Source: Ligustrum vulgare (lineage: Eukaryota; Streptophyta; Magnoliopsida; Lamiales; Oleaceae). From it: 64,000 bases of DNA. The stretch is taken from the NCBI GenBank assembly GCA_963555705.1, contig OY743169.1, positions 5,084,014 through 5,148,013 of the forward strand, given 5' to 3'. The position numbers were made by a program, and so were the translations under genes. Below are positions 35,279 through 46,629 of this stretch, piece by piece. How positions within the stretch are numbered: position 1 is the first letter of the stretch; every line of letters starts with the position of its first letter. Below the pieces are notes generated by a model. That model ran no database searches. It saw only the letters and a program-made list of their open reading frames with translations, and was not told the origin of the DNA.

Positions 35279-37942
35279 ATGGGTGCCCGAAATGCCATTG
35301 TCCCCTCCAGTAATGATCCCGTCGATGATACTTCAATGGCTGGGAAACTTTCTATATTCGTTGATGGAAATGATCTGTTTGATCTCGATACTTTATTAGG
35401 GGATCCATTTGTAAGTGGGGTGTTGGATGAGTGTAATGGTAACGTGGCTGGAAATTCTGAGGCTGGCTCTTCAGGAGTTCACGTGGAAGAGAACATCCAT
35501 GAAAATGGGAATTCCGGTGATGTTCCGCAGGGTTCCATTCTTGGAAATCCAATGAAAATTTCTGTTTGGCCTGTGTTACCATCTCCATATTGTTGCACTT
35601 GTTGTCAAACACTTCGAGAATTTTTTCATATTAAGGGTGTGTGTAATATTCTACTGATTTATTTTTACATTTTTCATGCAATTTCAATTAATGCTACCCA
35701 GGATTGGATTAAACTAGACATGAGATTAATAAGAAAGAAAATGAAGTTCCCATCCACTGAGATTTGAGAAAAAGAAATTTTATTACTTTTTAAATTTTTA
35801 ACCATTTGTTTTTAATATTATTAGATTAGATAGATTTTGCGCGTGATTGAATTTTTTTTCGTAGTTAAAGGAGGTTCCACTTGATCTGAGTCCCGGCTCA
35901 ATCACCGCCTATAGGTTCAAAAATGTATAATGCATGGCAAGGCGGCACAACATGCCTAAGCGCCCTGATGCGCGTGAATGCACGGCCAAAACGGGAAATT
36001 GCACAATGCTCAACGAGGCATTAAAGGCGTGTATCGTGCATATGGGAGCCTAGGCATCAGCCTAAGCGCACATTTTAGAATACAGATAAAATGCGCGATG
36101 GAACACGTGTTAGGACATATGTTTCCTTTTGCTATCTTCGTTTCCTTTTTCTCAAGGTAAGTCTATATTTACATATTTTGCCACGTGTTTTGTTTGGCAG
36201 GTACACTTGTGAACAAGCTTGAGATTCATGGAAAACTGGGGATAATCAGTCATGCAGTGCTTGATAGATATAATAGTGAATTCTCTCCTCTAAACCACGA
36301 GTACCATATGTTTGAGTAAGATCGAGAAATTTTCGACCTTCATGTTTTTATATGTAAAAAATGCACGAACCCCGATGCCTTGATTCTCAGAATAAACATT
36401 CTTCCCTTGATATGCATTGGAGTGGACTAGAAATACAATAAATATGATTTTAGAGTTTGTTCGGTAATGATAAAAAATTTATCACAACTTTTCAAATTTA
36501 ATTTCAGTCATCCATTCTTAGTCAAGCCCACAAATTTTGATTTTTCAAATATTTTTAAATCACACATCCATCAAAAAACTAAAAAAAAAAATCACAAAAA
36601 CCAAAATTTTTCACATTACCAAACATGCTCTTAGTTTCTTTTTATTCACCAACGCTGTCCAGTACACGTCACTAGGCATTCAGATATTGATTTGTGTTTC
36701 TTTTCTCCATTGAATTTCAGTTTCTGCAATGAAAGCATAAGCAATGTAAAGCGATTCCTAGTTCAATACTGTGATGACTGTAGGAAACAAGGTTACGTTA
36801 TGCTGCAAGATCCACTCTCAAATTTCTACGATGCCTTGTGCACTGGACTTGGTGACGATGGAAATCCAGGCGATGATATTTTTCGTCAGCAATCTCGAAC
36901 AGGTTCAGTTTGATAGTCATCTATGTTGTAAAAATATATTGTTCAAATATATATTGGATTATATGAAATGTGCTATTTGCAACCCGGGTTTTTTGACTTG
37001 AAATCCTCTAAAGCAAATTGTGTGTTGGCCCTTTAGCATTTTCATCTTGTCGAGAAGGCGCAAATTAAGCTTTTAGGACAGCATTATTTTTGCTTCAAGT
37101 CTTCTTGTTTCATATATAGTTTTATAGGATTCTTGTGTCCGTCTTACCAAGTTCGAGTTTGATTTCAAGGCGGATATCATCACCTTCAAGAAAAATTTCT
37201 CAGCAATCTATACTTAATCCTTCCTATTGGGAAATGTATTGCTATTGAAAGTTACTTTGCAGATGAAAAGGTCGTCTTTTGTTGTTATTTCTAGAAGTTC
37301 TATTTAGCATAACACGGAATTTATGTTTTCCGAGCAGGGAATAGCCAAACAAAACAACAAAGCAGGGCGAACCAGCAGGAGGGTGAAGGGAATGGAGCAA
37401 GACGAAGTAAGAGCAACATTGCAGCACAGGTGAGTACTAGGATTTCAAATCATGTATAGTAATCTTTTAATAAGCTAATCAATTTAATTATTTTTATTTG
37501 GATTGTGATGATGACTAGAGCAGAGGGAAAGAACAGGAAAGATGAGAGCGAAGGATTTGACAGGATATTTCCATCTTCCGATCACAGCTGCCGCTAAGGA
37601 AATAAATATATGTCCAACTGCAATGAAGAAGATATGCCGTAAGGGAGGCGTGAGTAGGTGGCCTCATAGGAAGGTTCTCTCTCTCTCTTTTTCTTCTTTT
37701 ATTTCTTGTTTGAAATTTGTTTCTTACTCTCATTTCTTTTTACTTTTTCATCTAGTGATTTTTATACCAGAAACTCTGCTTGTTTTGCACAAAAATTGCA
37801 GATAAAAAGCATTCAGAGACAAATAGCTGAGAGGAGTAAGAGTTTAAATTCAAATGATGCTGAAGAGAAGGCACGTGCTCTGGCCGAGATACAGACGCTT
37901 GAACAAACACTTGCAAGTATCGGGTTTGCACATCATGAATAA
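35279..37942 (+). CDS. RWP-RK domain transcription factor
   Basis: RWP-RK proteins (NLP/RKD superfamily) are plant nuclear DNA-binding regulators, often of nitrogen response or germline development. Predicted exons are 35279-35636, 36201-36315, 36721-36902, 37338-37429, 37524-37673 and 37802-37942; all junctions are GT-AG with matching phase and give 345 residues. The N-terminus is acidic, followed by SVWPVLPSPYCCTCCQTLRE, a segment ending in FCNESISNVKRFLVQYC, a Q/G-rich linker, and the RWP-RK domain (about 256-305). That domain includes DLTGYFHLPITAAAKE, CPTAMKKICRKGG and the signature RWPHRK (294-299), with a coiled-coil tail rich in Glu and Leu. There is no PB1 domain, so it is not an NLP; it resembles the separate plant family annotated only as RWP-RK domain proteins. 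Intron 1 holds a CGCCTAAGCGC-rich repeat (about 35880-36090). Confidence 0.88.
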
Positions 37943-38438
37943 GACAGATTGATCAAAATTGCGCCGCTGGTTTCACCGCAAACTTTGAAGAGAGTAGATT
38001 TTATTTTTCCCCCTTTTCTATTAGTTTTTGGGTATATTATCACTAATAACAGTAGTTTTTACAGTCTCTACGCGGAGTTTTACAACAAGAGATTGGGTTT
38101 GTATCATTGTATGATTTACAGATTTATGTGCATCAGTTTAAAGCAGATGACATAAGAATATTAATCATTTTATATAGACAAGTTGCTTTTTATTATTTGC
38201 TTAGCAATGTGGACTTAGTAACAACATAGCAAACTGGCAATTTTACCAAGAAAATAACATAGTAAACATCAAAAGACAGAATCACACAAAAATAATGATA
38301 AAGGACTAATTTTAGGTGTTATCAATTCGTCGAAAACTAAAAATATGATTTATTGAAATGTCCGTATCATGAATAAGGTTCCAAAAATACTATGATATAA
38401 GTTTTCAGTTGAATAGTATCAAGAAACTCTACTATGAG

Positions 38439-40391
38439 ATGAGGGCCAACGCTCCGACAGTGGTGTGTGTAAAACAAGTAAAGCAAGGTGCACATGAAGA
38501 ATGGGACGAGAATATGCCGTTGCCTGGAGACATAATTGAAGGCATCGCAGAAGATGCTGGTGATGATGACTCGTTCATGTCAGCCAAGTTCAGGTCAGAA
38601 CTAAGCTCACTACTCGGAAAATTAAGCCGAGAGGCTGAATTTATCTGGTTGAAGGTAAGGAGGGGAGACAGCACCGTTAAGCTCCGGGTATGTGTGGTGG
38701 CGGATCGGTGCTCAAAGCTGCAGAGGAAGTTCACAGTCAGAGCAGCCTTGGATGAAAGACATGTTGCAGTTCTAGCAGACTTGACTTATGAGCAGTGCTT
38801 TGAACTTCAAGGTAAGTGTCTCTTTAAGTCCTGGGAGTTTTCATCTTTGAAGTTTCAGCCATTTATTTATGAACTCAAGAATTTCCATTGAAGCTTAACA
38901 ATGAGAAAAAAAAAATACAAAACAATGAATGGCGCACATTTTTTTAGGACATGAAAATGAGACATTTCGAGGTGACGTCTCGGAATTGAGTGATGAAGAG
39001 GTGAGCCATGTATTTCATCACCCAACCAAGAGGCGTCACATTGGTAATGTCCTAAAAAAATGTCATAGAATTATTGATTACAATAGGCCTAAAGAAACAT
39101 AAACTTGAGTTGGTATCTCAGAAATGAGCAGAAAAATAGTGAATCTAGACTTCAAGGGATTTCACCAGAAGGCAATGAAATATGATTGGAAGAAGAAGGT
39201 CGGAACCAATCTCCCAGACAACCTATGTACAGTTGTTAGATCCATTCTTTTCATGCCTCTGGAAAACGAGCGTGGAATTGAATCCCCCACTGTCCGAGCC
39301 ATGGCCTGGTTTTCTGCAGCAGTTTCTTCAGGAGTTCCTCTTGTGTTTCTTAACATTCAATCAGAACAAATTATCACCTCGGTACATTGATTCTCTCATT
39401 TTTCTTTAGCTTAAATGATCACAATTTTTAAAAATATTCTGAGTATTTTCTTTTCCTTTTGAAGACGAGAAATAAACAACAAACCTCAGATACTGCTGTA
39501 AACATTGTCCAAGGTATAAGACTTTGGTTACTTCCAGGTGTTGCAGAGGAAACACTAGAACTGTTTCCTCAATCAGGAGAAACTAGATATGGTATGGATA
39601 TCAGACAAACTGACGAGGTAATTCCATAGTACCTTTCTGTTCGGAAATATTTTAGTAATTAGAAATTGATTTATTTATGTGTTTAAGGTAAGATGTGTGG
39701 TTGAAAAGTGGATTGAGAAAATGTGTATGGCTAAAAAGTTGTTTGGAAAATTGTGTTATTTATAAAACGCACGTTGCAACGTAGTAGTCCCCACAATTGT
39801 CCTATGTCCGGCCGGTTGGCATAGAACTACAATGGATAATTTGACCTCTGTTTGGTTAACTATTTATAAACAAATTTGTAAACAAAACACATTTTCCCAA
39901 ACTACTTTTTGACCACGCACATTTCCTCAAATTACTTTTCAACAACGTATTTTAACTCGAAAATATCACATTCTTTGTTTATAAATAATTTTTTTTTACC
40001 AAATGGAGGCTAATTATCTGATACGATACAAAAGCAAAACTTGTTCCGTGAATTGGTTAATTTCTTGCTGCAGGGTTTCATCTGCATTTACTCAGTGAGC
40101 ATAGGGACAGCCGCCGAGCGTGCTGGGATCGGCCAGTTACTCGAGAAAGCCAGTAGAACAGGGAATCTAGTTGTGCTATCAAGATTACAGGGAAAGGGTC
40201 TGATGCCTTCAACAGTCGACTCAGAAGGTTTAATTCACTGTTGTGATATTGCTGATATTAAGGAAGCACTTGTTTCAGCAATGGACAGAATGGACAGCAT
40301 CCAATTACACATCATGTCCTGCCCCAATGACAGCAATGTTAGAACTCCGCTGGTAACTGGTGCTGCAATTCTCCGGCCACCAAGCTTTTAG
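38439..40391 (+). CDS. Conserved plant protein of unknown function with PDZ-like C-terminus
   Basis: Predicted exons are 38439-38811, 39122-39381, 39465-39617 and 40074-40391, all GT-AG with matching phases, giving 367 residues from the first ATG. An early segment reads [19 protein letters not shown], followed by predicted helices ([22 protein letters not shown]) and a strand-rich region. The last exon starts [20 protein letters not shown], which looks like a PDZ carboxylate-binding loop with the SPAERAGL-type turn, so it may bind protein C-termini. That is inference; I do not know a characterised orthologue. The frame stays open upstream to 38409, directly after TTTTCAG, which suggests an acceptor site and a further 5' exon (or a 5' UTR intron) not identified in the 466 bp after the RWP-RK stop. 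Confidence 0.75.
38936..39063. mobile_element. 128-bp MITE in intron 1 of the PDZ-like gene
   Basis: Perfect 17-bp terminal inverted repeats (ACATTTTTTTAGGACAT). Inner pairs GTGACGTC and GGCGTCAC extend the symmetry. No target duplication is clear. Confidence 0.85.
39834..40019. mobile_element. Family-A MITE in the last intron of the PDZ-like gene
   Basis: The arms GATAATTTGACCTCTGTTTGG and CCAAATGGAGGCTAATTATC are complementary, and ATTTATAAAC recurs inside both. The centre carries CTACTTTTTGACCACGCACA and ATCACATTCTTTG, the words that mark this family throughout the window (for example 17790, 18760, 34900, 41540, 42180 and the copia target at 24093). Confidence 0.75.
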
Positions 40392-40677
40392 ATGAGACGA
40401 TTAACGTGATATGACATCAAAAATGATTTTAAATGATCTTCTTGATATTGTTCCCTACATATATATAGATTGTTTATGTTAACAATAATGCTACATGAAC
40501 AACTTTACATACAAATGTGGCCCCCACCACCTCTTGGGAGTGGTTTTGTCCAATAAGTTGTTCATTTAGAATTTTTCACATGAGGTAGTAGGACCCATAC
40601 AAAATGATGAGTGGGCCCCGCCAGCCACTCACATGAGTGGGTTGTCCACTAAATTGTTCAATATAATTGTTCATTTA

Positions 40678-41163
40678 GATTGCGTTTGATAGCAAGGGTG
40701 GAATTTAGGTGGAAAAAAAATGAAATCCAGGGAATTTGAAGTTTAATGTGTTTGATTGGTTTAATTTTCTAGGTAGAAAAAATAGGGAATTTTTCAACTT
40801 TTATTGTTTGATTGACATTATTTTCCGTGGAAAGTAAAGTAAAATTTATCTATTTTAATTATAAAAAAAAAATTCCTTACATTTGTACTTAATAATAATA
40901 ATGTTAAATTTTAGAAAAAAAATAAATCAATTAATAATAACAAAAATGATCAAACGTAACGAAAATGGTATAAGATTTTCTATGGAAAATAAAACCTCCT
41001 CCCCCGGGAAAACGAATTCATCCAAAACAAGGAAAATACCGGATTTCGAGGCAAGTGGAAAAATGAATTCCATGGAAAACTTAGGCAACCAAACAGCGCA
41101 AAGTTGGAAAATCACGTGGAAAATTATATTTTCCCTGAAAAATCTCGCCTATCAAACACACCC
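40678..41163. mobile_element. Tourist-like MITE, family B, TSD TTA
   Basis: 486 bp, starting GATTGCGTTTGATAGC and ending CTATCAAACACACCC, flanked by TTA. The inner words TTTGATTGACATTATTTTCC and ATGATCAAACGTAACGAAAA are shared with the copies at 48764, 49704 and 55451. ORFs over it are not genes. Confidence 0.88.
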
Positions 41164-41617
41164 TTAGAGTTTTCGTTATGTTAACTATGTCGGTAAACGT
41201 CAATGATGTGACATCTAAAATCTTCATTAGTGCAATAGTTGAACATTTTCTTATTAAAAATATCTTCAATGATGTATATCTAAGACCACCAATGAACTTC
41301 TAATTAAATTTATTATTTACCATGTTTGGTTGGACTTGGAACATGATTTTTCTACCTACTTGATAAGATCAAGTTTAACAATTATCAACTTTGTTTAATT
41401 TAATTCATCTTCAATAATGAATGAACGATGATGTCTTAAACGGGAACCTTGTGCTACAATACAAACAAAAGTGATATATGATGTAATAATAGAAGTCATT
41501 TTGCATTACAAACGTGTTTTCAAACTACTTTTTAACCGCACACGTTTCTAATAATTCTTCAACCACATATTTTAGTATTTTACCTCAAAAATATTACATT
41601 CTAAATTTGCACATTTA

Positions 41618-41792
41618 GCCCTTGTTTGAGATCCATTATTTGGGAAAAATTATGTTTTGAAATAGTATTTTTGAGAGGATGTGTAGAAAAAAATGTTTGA
41701 AAAGTCAAAAATTGTAGATTTGACTAAAATAGATGGTTGAGATTGAGTGTTGAATAAATTTGATTTACAAATAATGGGGGCCAAACAAGGGC
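41618..41792. mobile_element. Small Tourist-like MITE nested in family A, TSD TTA
   Basis: 175 bp, starting GCCCTTGTTTGAGATCC and ending GGGCCAAACAAGGGC, flanked by TTA. It splits a family-A copy (ACTTTTTAACCGCACACG before it, TTTTTCAACTACACACC after it). Confidence 0.85.
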
Positions 41793-41795
41793 TTA

Positions 41796-42342
41796 CTCAA
41801 ATAATTTTTCAACTACACACCTGTTTAACCATTCTTCAACCACATATTTTACCTCCAAAACATCAATTTTTTTTTTTTTTTTTTTAACACAAGGGAGCAT
41901 AGGGGAGGGGACAGTGTAGTTTTTAGCTAGTTCATACTTTGTATAGTCCTATGAATTTTCACAAGAAAAAAAGAAAGAAATTTTAAAGGACAGTGGTCAA
42001 TGGATAGTCTTCTTTACAGATATTTTGCAGATGATGTCAATTTCACTAACTAATTTTATTTTTATAATTCTCCCTAAAGCTGACAGATCATATAGCCTAT
42101 TAAAAACTTAAGGAGGTGTTCGACTAGCTCATTAATGAGCTATTTAAACTATAATTTAAATTATACAATTTTTTAAATCACTTTTTAACCACACACATTT
42201 TCTCTCTCCAATTTTTAGTCACATATTTTACCTTGAAAATAACAAAAAATCTTCTCTCACCTCATTCATGAGCAGCCGAACGGAGTTTTATTTTGGATTC
42301 TTTTTTCTCTCCTTTCTTAAAAATTTCATAATTAGTACACAG
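41796..42342. other. Intergenic, MITE pieces only
   Basis: Two further family-A fragments (about 41800-41880 and 42120-42270) and a T-run. No gene recognised. Confidence 0.5.
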
Positions 42343-42353
42343 AATAAAGTCTT

Positions 42354-42583
42354 TTTTTTTTTTTTTTGTGAGTTACGAGGGAACCTACAGCCATTACCTA
42401 TTGGTTATGCATTGGGTAAACTCTCGAGTTAATGCAATAGCCTGCAAATCACGCTAGTCAGGTAAACCGTACTAGGCAAGCCCAGTGCGACAGACTCGAT
42501 GAGAAAGTATTGTTAGGGGGAATCGAACTCGTATCAAAGACCTCCGCGCTCACCTACTCTACCAACTCGATGACCCATGAGGG
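42354..42583 (-). mobile_element. tRNA-derived SINE, family B, ~19-bp TSD
   Basis: Read on the minus strand: a head with A-box-like TGGTAGAGTAGGTGAGCG and B box GAGTTCGATTCC, a ~150-bp body, and a poly(A) tail (T-run at 42352-42366 on plus). GTACACAKAATAAAGTCTT stands on both sides (42335-42353 and 42584-42602) with one mismatch. It is unrelated in sequence to SINE family A. Confidence 0.92.
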
Positions 42584-42602
42584 GTACACATAATAAAGTC
42601 TT

Positions 42603-43660
42603 CTGTTTAGGGAGAGGTGGCTTAGTGCAACACTTTCTATCAACTGTTTTTTACAGTTAAAAATAAGATGATGCAAAAGGGACATCACTAGGCAATAAGT
42701 ACTTACTTGATAGTCTTGAATTATTCTTCTTAATCTTTTAGTGGGTTCAGTTCAAGAGGGTTGTTAAGTCTTTAAACAACTCCTAATCCTAATAATTAGT
42801 GGGATCTGAGGAAATTTATCCAAAACAAGATTTCTTAATTCAATATAATCCCAGAAGAGAACAAAGAAGGTGGTTGTGGTGGTGATTGGTGGAGATGGTA
42901 TGGAGATGGGAATAAGAAAGTTTACTGGGTGCTGACTGTTCATTATTTGTACTATTATGTCAATAAGTTAAAGGATTAGAGGCATGGCTCCTTTTGTTCA
43001 AGAACAAATGAGATGCCCCAATCTCTCTTAGAAGCATCATTCCTCCTCTACAGGTCTCTCCTTCTCTTTCTCTCTCTATATATACACATATTATTTGGAT
43101 ATATCCTACACATACAAGCACACACCCATTCAAGTTTCATTTATAAATTTTGTAGTTTAATAAAGTTATATTCTTAGTTTACATGAAGTTTTTTGCTTCT
43201 TATCAATCTGCCAAAATTCAATTTTGATCAGTTTATAGCAATATAAGAGCATCTCTGATACTAGACATCTTCCAAAAATATGATGTGGCAAGAGAGACAA
43301 AAAGAGACGATAAACATCTTCCAAAAATATGATCTGTCAAGAGAGAGAAAGAGGAGAAGAGAGAGTGTGTGTGGAAGGTGTCTAGAAGGATGTCTAAAAA
43401 TGCACATCATCTTAAACATCATTCTATAATAAATGCCGTCACAAACGTCCTTCTATAATAAATGCTGTCACATAAGTTTGTCCCCTCCACGTACATTCAA
43501 AGTAGAAGATAGCATTCGAGATGCTCCTCGAAGTATTGCTTGTTCCAATTTTGATTGCAATATCTCTGCTGGAAACATTAATGACATGTTAGATAGGAAG
43601 CATTAGAGCTAAGAGTATATACCAAATTGACATGGATAAGTTTCAATAACCTTGGGTGAG
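42603..43660. other. Upstream region of NF-YA
   Basis: A CT-rich stretch with CTCTACAGGTCTCTCC and a CTCTCTATATATACAC run (43050-43090) could include the transcription start and a 5' UTR donor, since NF-YA genes often have a leader intron. At 43300-43450, an approximate direct repeat (TAAACATCTTCCAAAAATATGAT; CTTCTATAATAAATGC twice) is of unknown origin. No other gene seen. Confidence 0.4.
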
Positions 43661-43711
43661 ATGTCAAGCCACCTTCGAGCCCTCGGGCTTTCGCCCCTTG
43701 TTATACTGTAG
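43661..43711 (+). CDS. Possible upstream ORF (16 codons) in the NF-YA leader
   Basis: ATG in the context GTGAGATGT, then SSHLRALGLSPLVIL and TAG, about 190 nt before the NF-YA start. Short upstream ORFs are known in leaders of some plant NF-YA transcripts. Whether this stretch is in the mature transcript is not known. Confidence 0.3.
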   Translation: MSSHLRALGLSPLVIL

Positions 43712-43901
43712 CAGTAGCAGTAATGCCTAGTGATCATAGAATATGAAGAGATATAGGCATACAGTTGAATATTAGGACTGTAATTGGACGAAAATTTACC
43801 TTATATAGTTGTTCCGTTTGTTATTTTGGAAAAGTTCTCCAGTTTGTTAATAGAGATCACGAGCTTCAGTTAACTAGAAAAGCGTCGTGAATAGTTATAG
43901 G

Positions 43902-44860
43902 ATGCTAAACTCATCCACAAAAGACCGAGATCAAACAGCCGCTGATTCACTGGCGACTTTTTTTGGCGCTGGCTCGTCTCCGCGTCACTCCACCGGACAG
44001 CAACAGCATATGCTTTCCAAGGAGACGGAATCTGCAGATGAATACTATTTCGATGTGAAGCAGTCAGAGTCTGATTCCTTCTCAACTCTGTGCATTGGTC
44101 AATCTCATTATGAAGCTTCAGCTTCAGCTTCTTCTGTGGAAAGAGCCAAGTGTTACACATCCTTTCCTTTGTCTGAATCTTACCTCGGCCAGGTCGTGGT
44201 TGCTTATAATCCAACTGTTGTAAGAATTGACAGTCTCTTCTCTCTTACCAGACATCTTGCATATTTCACTATGAAGTTAATTAAAAGTATTTGGAATTTT
44301 TACCAGATATATCCTCACATGGTAGGGTTCACATCAGCAAGATTTGCTCTCCCTCTTGATTGTAAAGAAGGCATGCCCATTTATGTCAATGCAAAACAAC
44401 ACCGTGCCATCCTTAGACGTCGACAAATCCGAGCCAAGCTTGAGGCTCGGAATAAGCTGACCAAATCAAGAAAGGTAATTGTAACTTTTGATCCTTCATT
44501 TCATTGCTCAACATAAAAATTACATGTTTCTATGCTATTAATAGATTTGTTCTTCCCCCGTTGTAGCCATATCTACACGAGTCACGACATCTTCACGCAT
44601 TAAAGAGGGCCAGGAGTTCCGGAGGGCGCTTTTTAAACACAAAGAATGCACAACAATCGAAGCCTACGCGCCAAACTTCTAGTAAAAACCTCTCTTTACA
44701 ACATTACAAAGAAAATATATCAGAAAGCTGCAATTGGGGTGCCCCGCCTGCTGACTCTGATGTCTCTAGCATCTTAAACGGGCACGATATTTTTCAATCA
44801 CCCGATGGCAGGCTTCGGTTATTTATTGATAAGCATGAACCAGTCAACACTACAACTTGA
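43902..44860 (+). CDS. NF-YA: NF-YA (HAP2/CBF-B) subunit of the CCAAT-binding factor
   Basis: NF-YA joins the NF-YB/NF-YC histone-fold dimer in the nucleus and inserts into the CCAAT box. Predicted exons are 43902-44219, 44307-44474 and 44567-44860 (259 residues), with in-phase GT-AG junctions. The conserved core includes the NF-YB/C-binding helix (MPIYVNAKQHRAILRRRQIR, about 129-148), a linker with KLEARNKLTKSRKPYLHESR, and the DNA-binding part RHLHALKRARSSGGRFLN (about 169-186). The exon 2/3 junction falls within KSRK-PYLH, the usual NF-YA position. The N-terminus is Ser/Gln-rich, with YLGQVVVAYNP before the core. The first ATG in frame is used; an upstream coding exon cannot be excluded. 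A miR169 site follows the stop codon. Confidence 0.93.
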
Positions 44861-44876
44861 GTTTGCACTCCGAAAA

Positions 44877-44897
44877 TCGGCATTTCATCCTTGGCTA
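44877..44897 (+). promoter_or_regulatory. miR169 target site in the NF-YA 3' UTR
   Basis: The stretch reads TCGGCA-TT-TCATCCTTGGCT-A, 16 nt after the NF-YA stop. Against the perfect complement of miR169 it differs only at two internal bases (TT for AG) and the last base. Post-transcriptional control of NF-YA by miR169, important in drought and nitrogen responses and nodulation, is well established. Confidence 0.88.
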
Positions 44898-44899
44898 TA

Positions 44900-46629
44900 T
44901 TTACTGCTTTTTGTACAACACGAATCGTCGAATTTGAATGACAGGGACTTCATCCTTGACTTTGTTAGTTTGGGAACTGTGATTGGTTTGGTTTAGTGTT
45001 CAAAATAAACAGAAAATTTGAACTGGTTATTCCTGTGAATTTATTGGACTATGCTTTCAGATTAATTTGTAATACAAATGATCTTCTTGTTTTGTTTCCA
45101 TGAATTTGGTAAGTATTCTATTACTTTCTTATCTGTCATGTTCATTTTATTGTGTTTTATGGGAAAAACCATTCCATTCTAATCTTTAAAAATTAAGCTT
45201 CTTATACACTTTTTTGTACACCCACTCACATGATGATGTGCATTATTTTAATCCCCACTATAACAAGGTCTCACTCCCATGTGAATGAATGTAAAAAAGT
45301 GTACGCAAAAAAAGTGTACATGTAGCACATTATTCAAGTCGAACCTTCCAAATGTCTAGCTCGAGGTTGGTGCTCGATCTTCTCTAGTGTTCTTGATTTA
45401 TGAGCTCTCATGTTTGGTGCCGGTAAAAAAGTCTACGAGGAATTATTGTACCTCTTTGTTTGCTCATCGGACATTATACAAGGGACTTGTGTTGCCTCGA
45501 ACTTGCTATTCCCCAATACATTTTCGACACTTCGTGCATATCACCTTTTCTTAACAAATAGGAAAGCGTCAAGAAGTAATATGCCAACGTGTTGAAAAAT
45601 ATGTTGGTGTCTTCAAATTAAGTAATGATATTTTTTCGCACTGCTTATCAACAATAGTCTACTCTGTGTGATATTGAGATAACTGTTACGTTCTCTTATA
45701 AAATTTGGATACATTTTAATTTATTGAATAATGTGACAGTGACATACTGCTACATTAAATGCCCATCATCAGCACTACTGCTGATGAACCTTGAGGCATG
45801 GATTATCCAAGATAAATTAGCACGGCGTACTCATGTTCAAATCAGGGTTTAAAAACCAAATCTTTCTTCGGGTAAATCACCATTGTTAGGTTCCTCGACT
45901 GATTCTACCATAAAGGCCGACAAAAGTGATGTGCTTTCGTGTCAACAATGTATCAAAGAACAGCAATTTTCTAGTTTTGAGCTGCTCGCAGGTTAGATAC
46001 TCACTGGCCTTCAAAGATCAGTTTCATTACCTTCTGGAAAGTAAACTGTCTACTACTTAGGCAAAAGATTTGGATTCCATTTTCTAGGCCACTTGCCAAT
46101 TCTATATGATATTTTCCAACAAAATTTCAGTCAGATCCAAAAGATAACATAAATTAATTAAAAAAAAGAGCTTTTTAAAATTCTTGTCTACTTTTCTAGG
46201 TAAGAAGACTTTTGACACCTCAAATGCATTAGGGACATGCAGGTGTACACTGGAAACGTCTCTCTTAAACTGAATTAAGGTCAAGGCTTGGCCAGCACCC
46301 ATAGTGTGTGGGCAATGTGTACAAGCCTCGAGAATTAATTCACTATCTATGATTGTGTCTTCGTGGAGACGAGTTGCATTTGCATAATGTGATCTGAAAT
46401 GAGAACGGGTTTCTAAAGCCTGGGCCCACTTGCCCATGCCTCTTCTATTACATTAGCGAAAAATCCATTGTGGTCGACTAGTAGCGATCGACAGTCACCT
46501 TACTTTAATGCCCGGATGCAGATTACCATAGACAAAACCATGGAAATTGTATTCCTTTCAGCATGTAGCTACCAAGACTTGTTTTTCTTAAGATTCTCAT
46601 TAAATGCTCGAAGAATAGGTTGGTTATTG
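44900..46629. other. NF-YA 3' end and intergenic region
   Basis: Apart from the rest of the NF-YA 3' UTR (to about 45110) no gene is supported. The ORFs at 45410-45595 and 46102-46437 show no domain. Confidence 0.5.

Noticed and set aside
40883..41167. ORFs at 40883-41167, 49935-50222, 50456-50722 and 55608-55844
   Set aside because: All are readings of the same MITE family.
46102..46437. 111-codon minus-strand ORF
   Set aside because: No recognisable domain or context. It could be a decayed fragment but cannot be supported.
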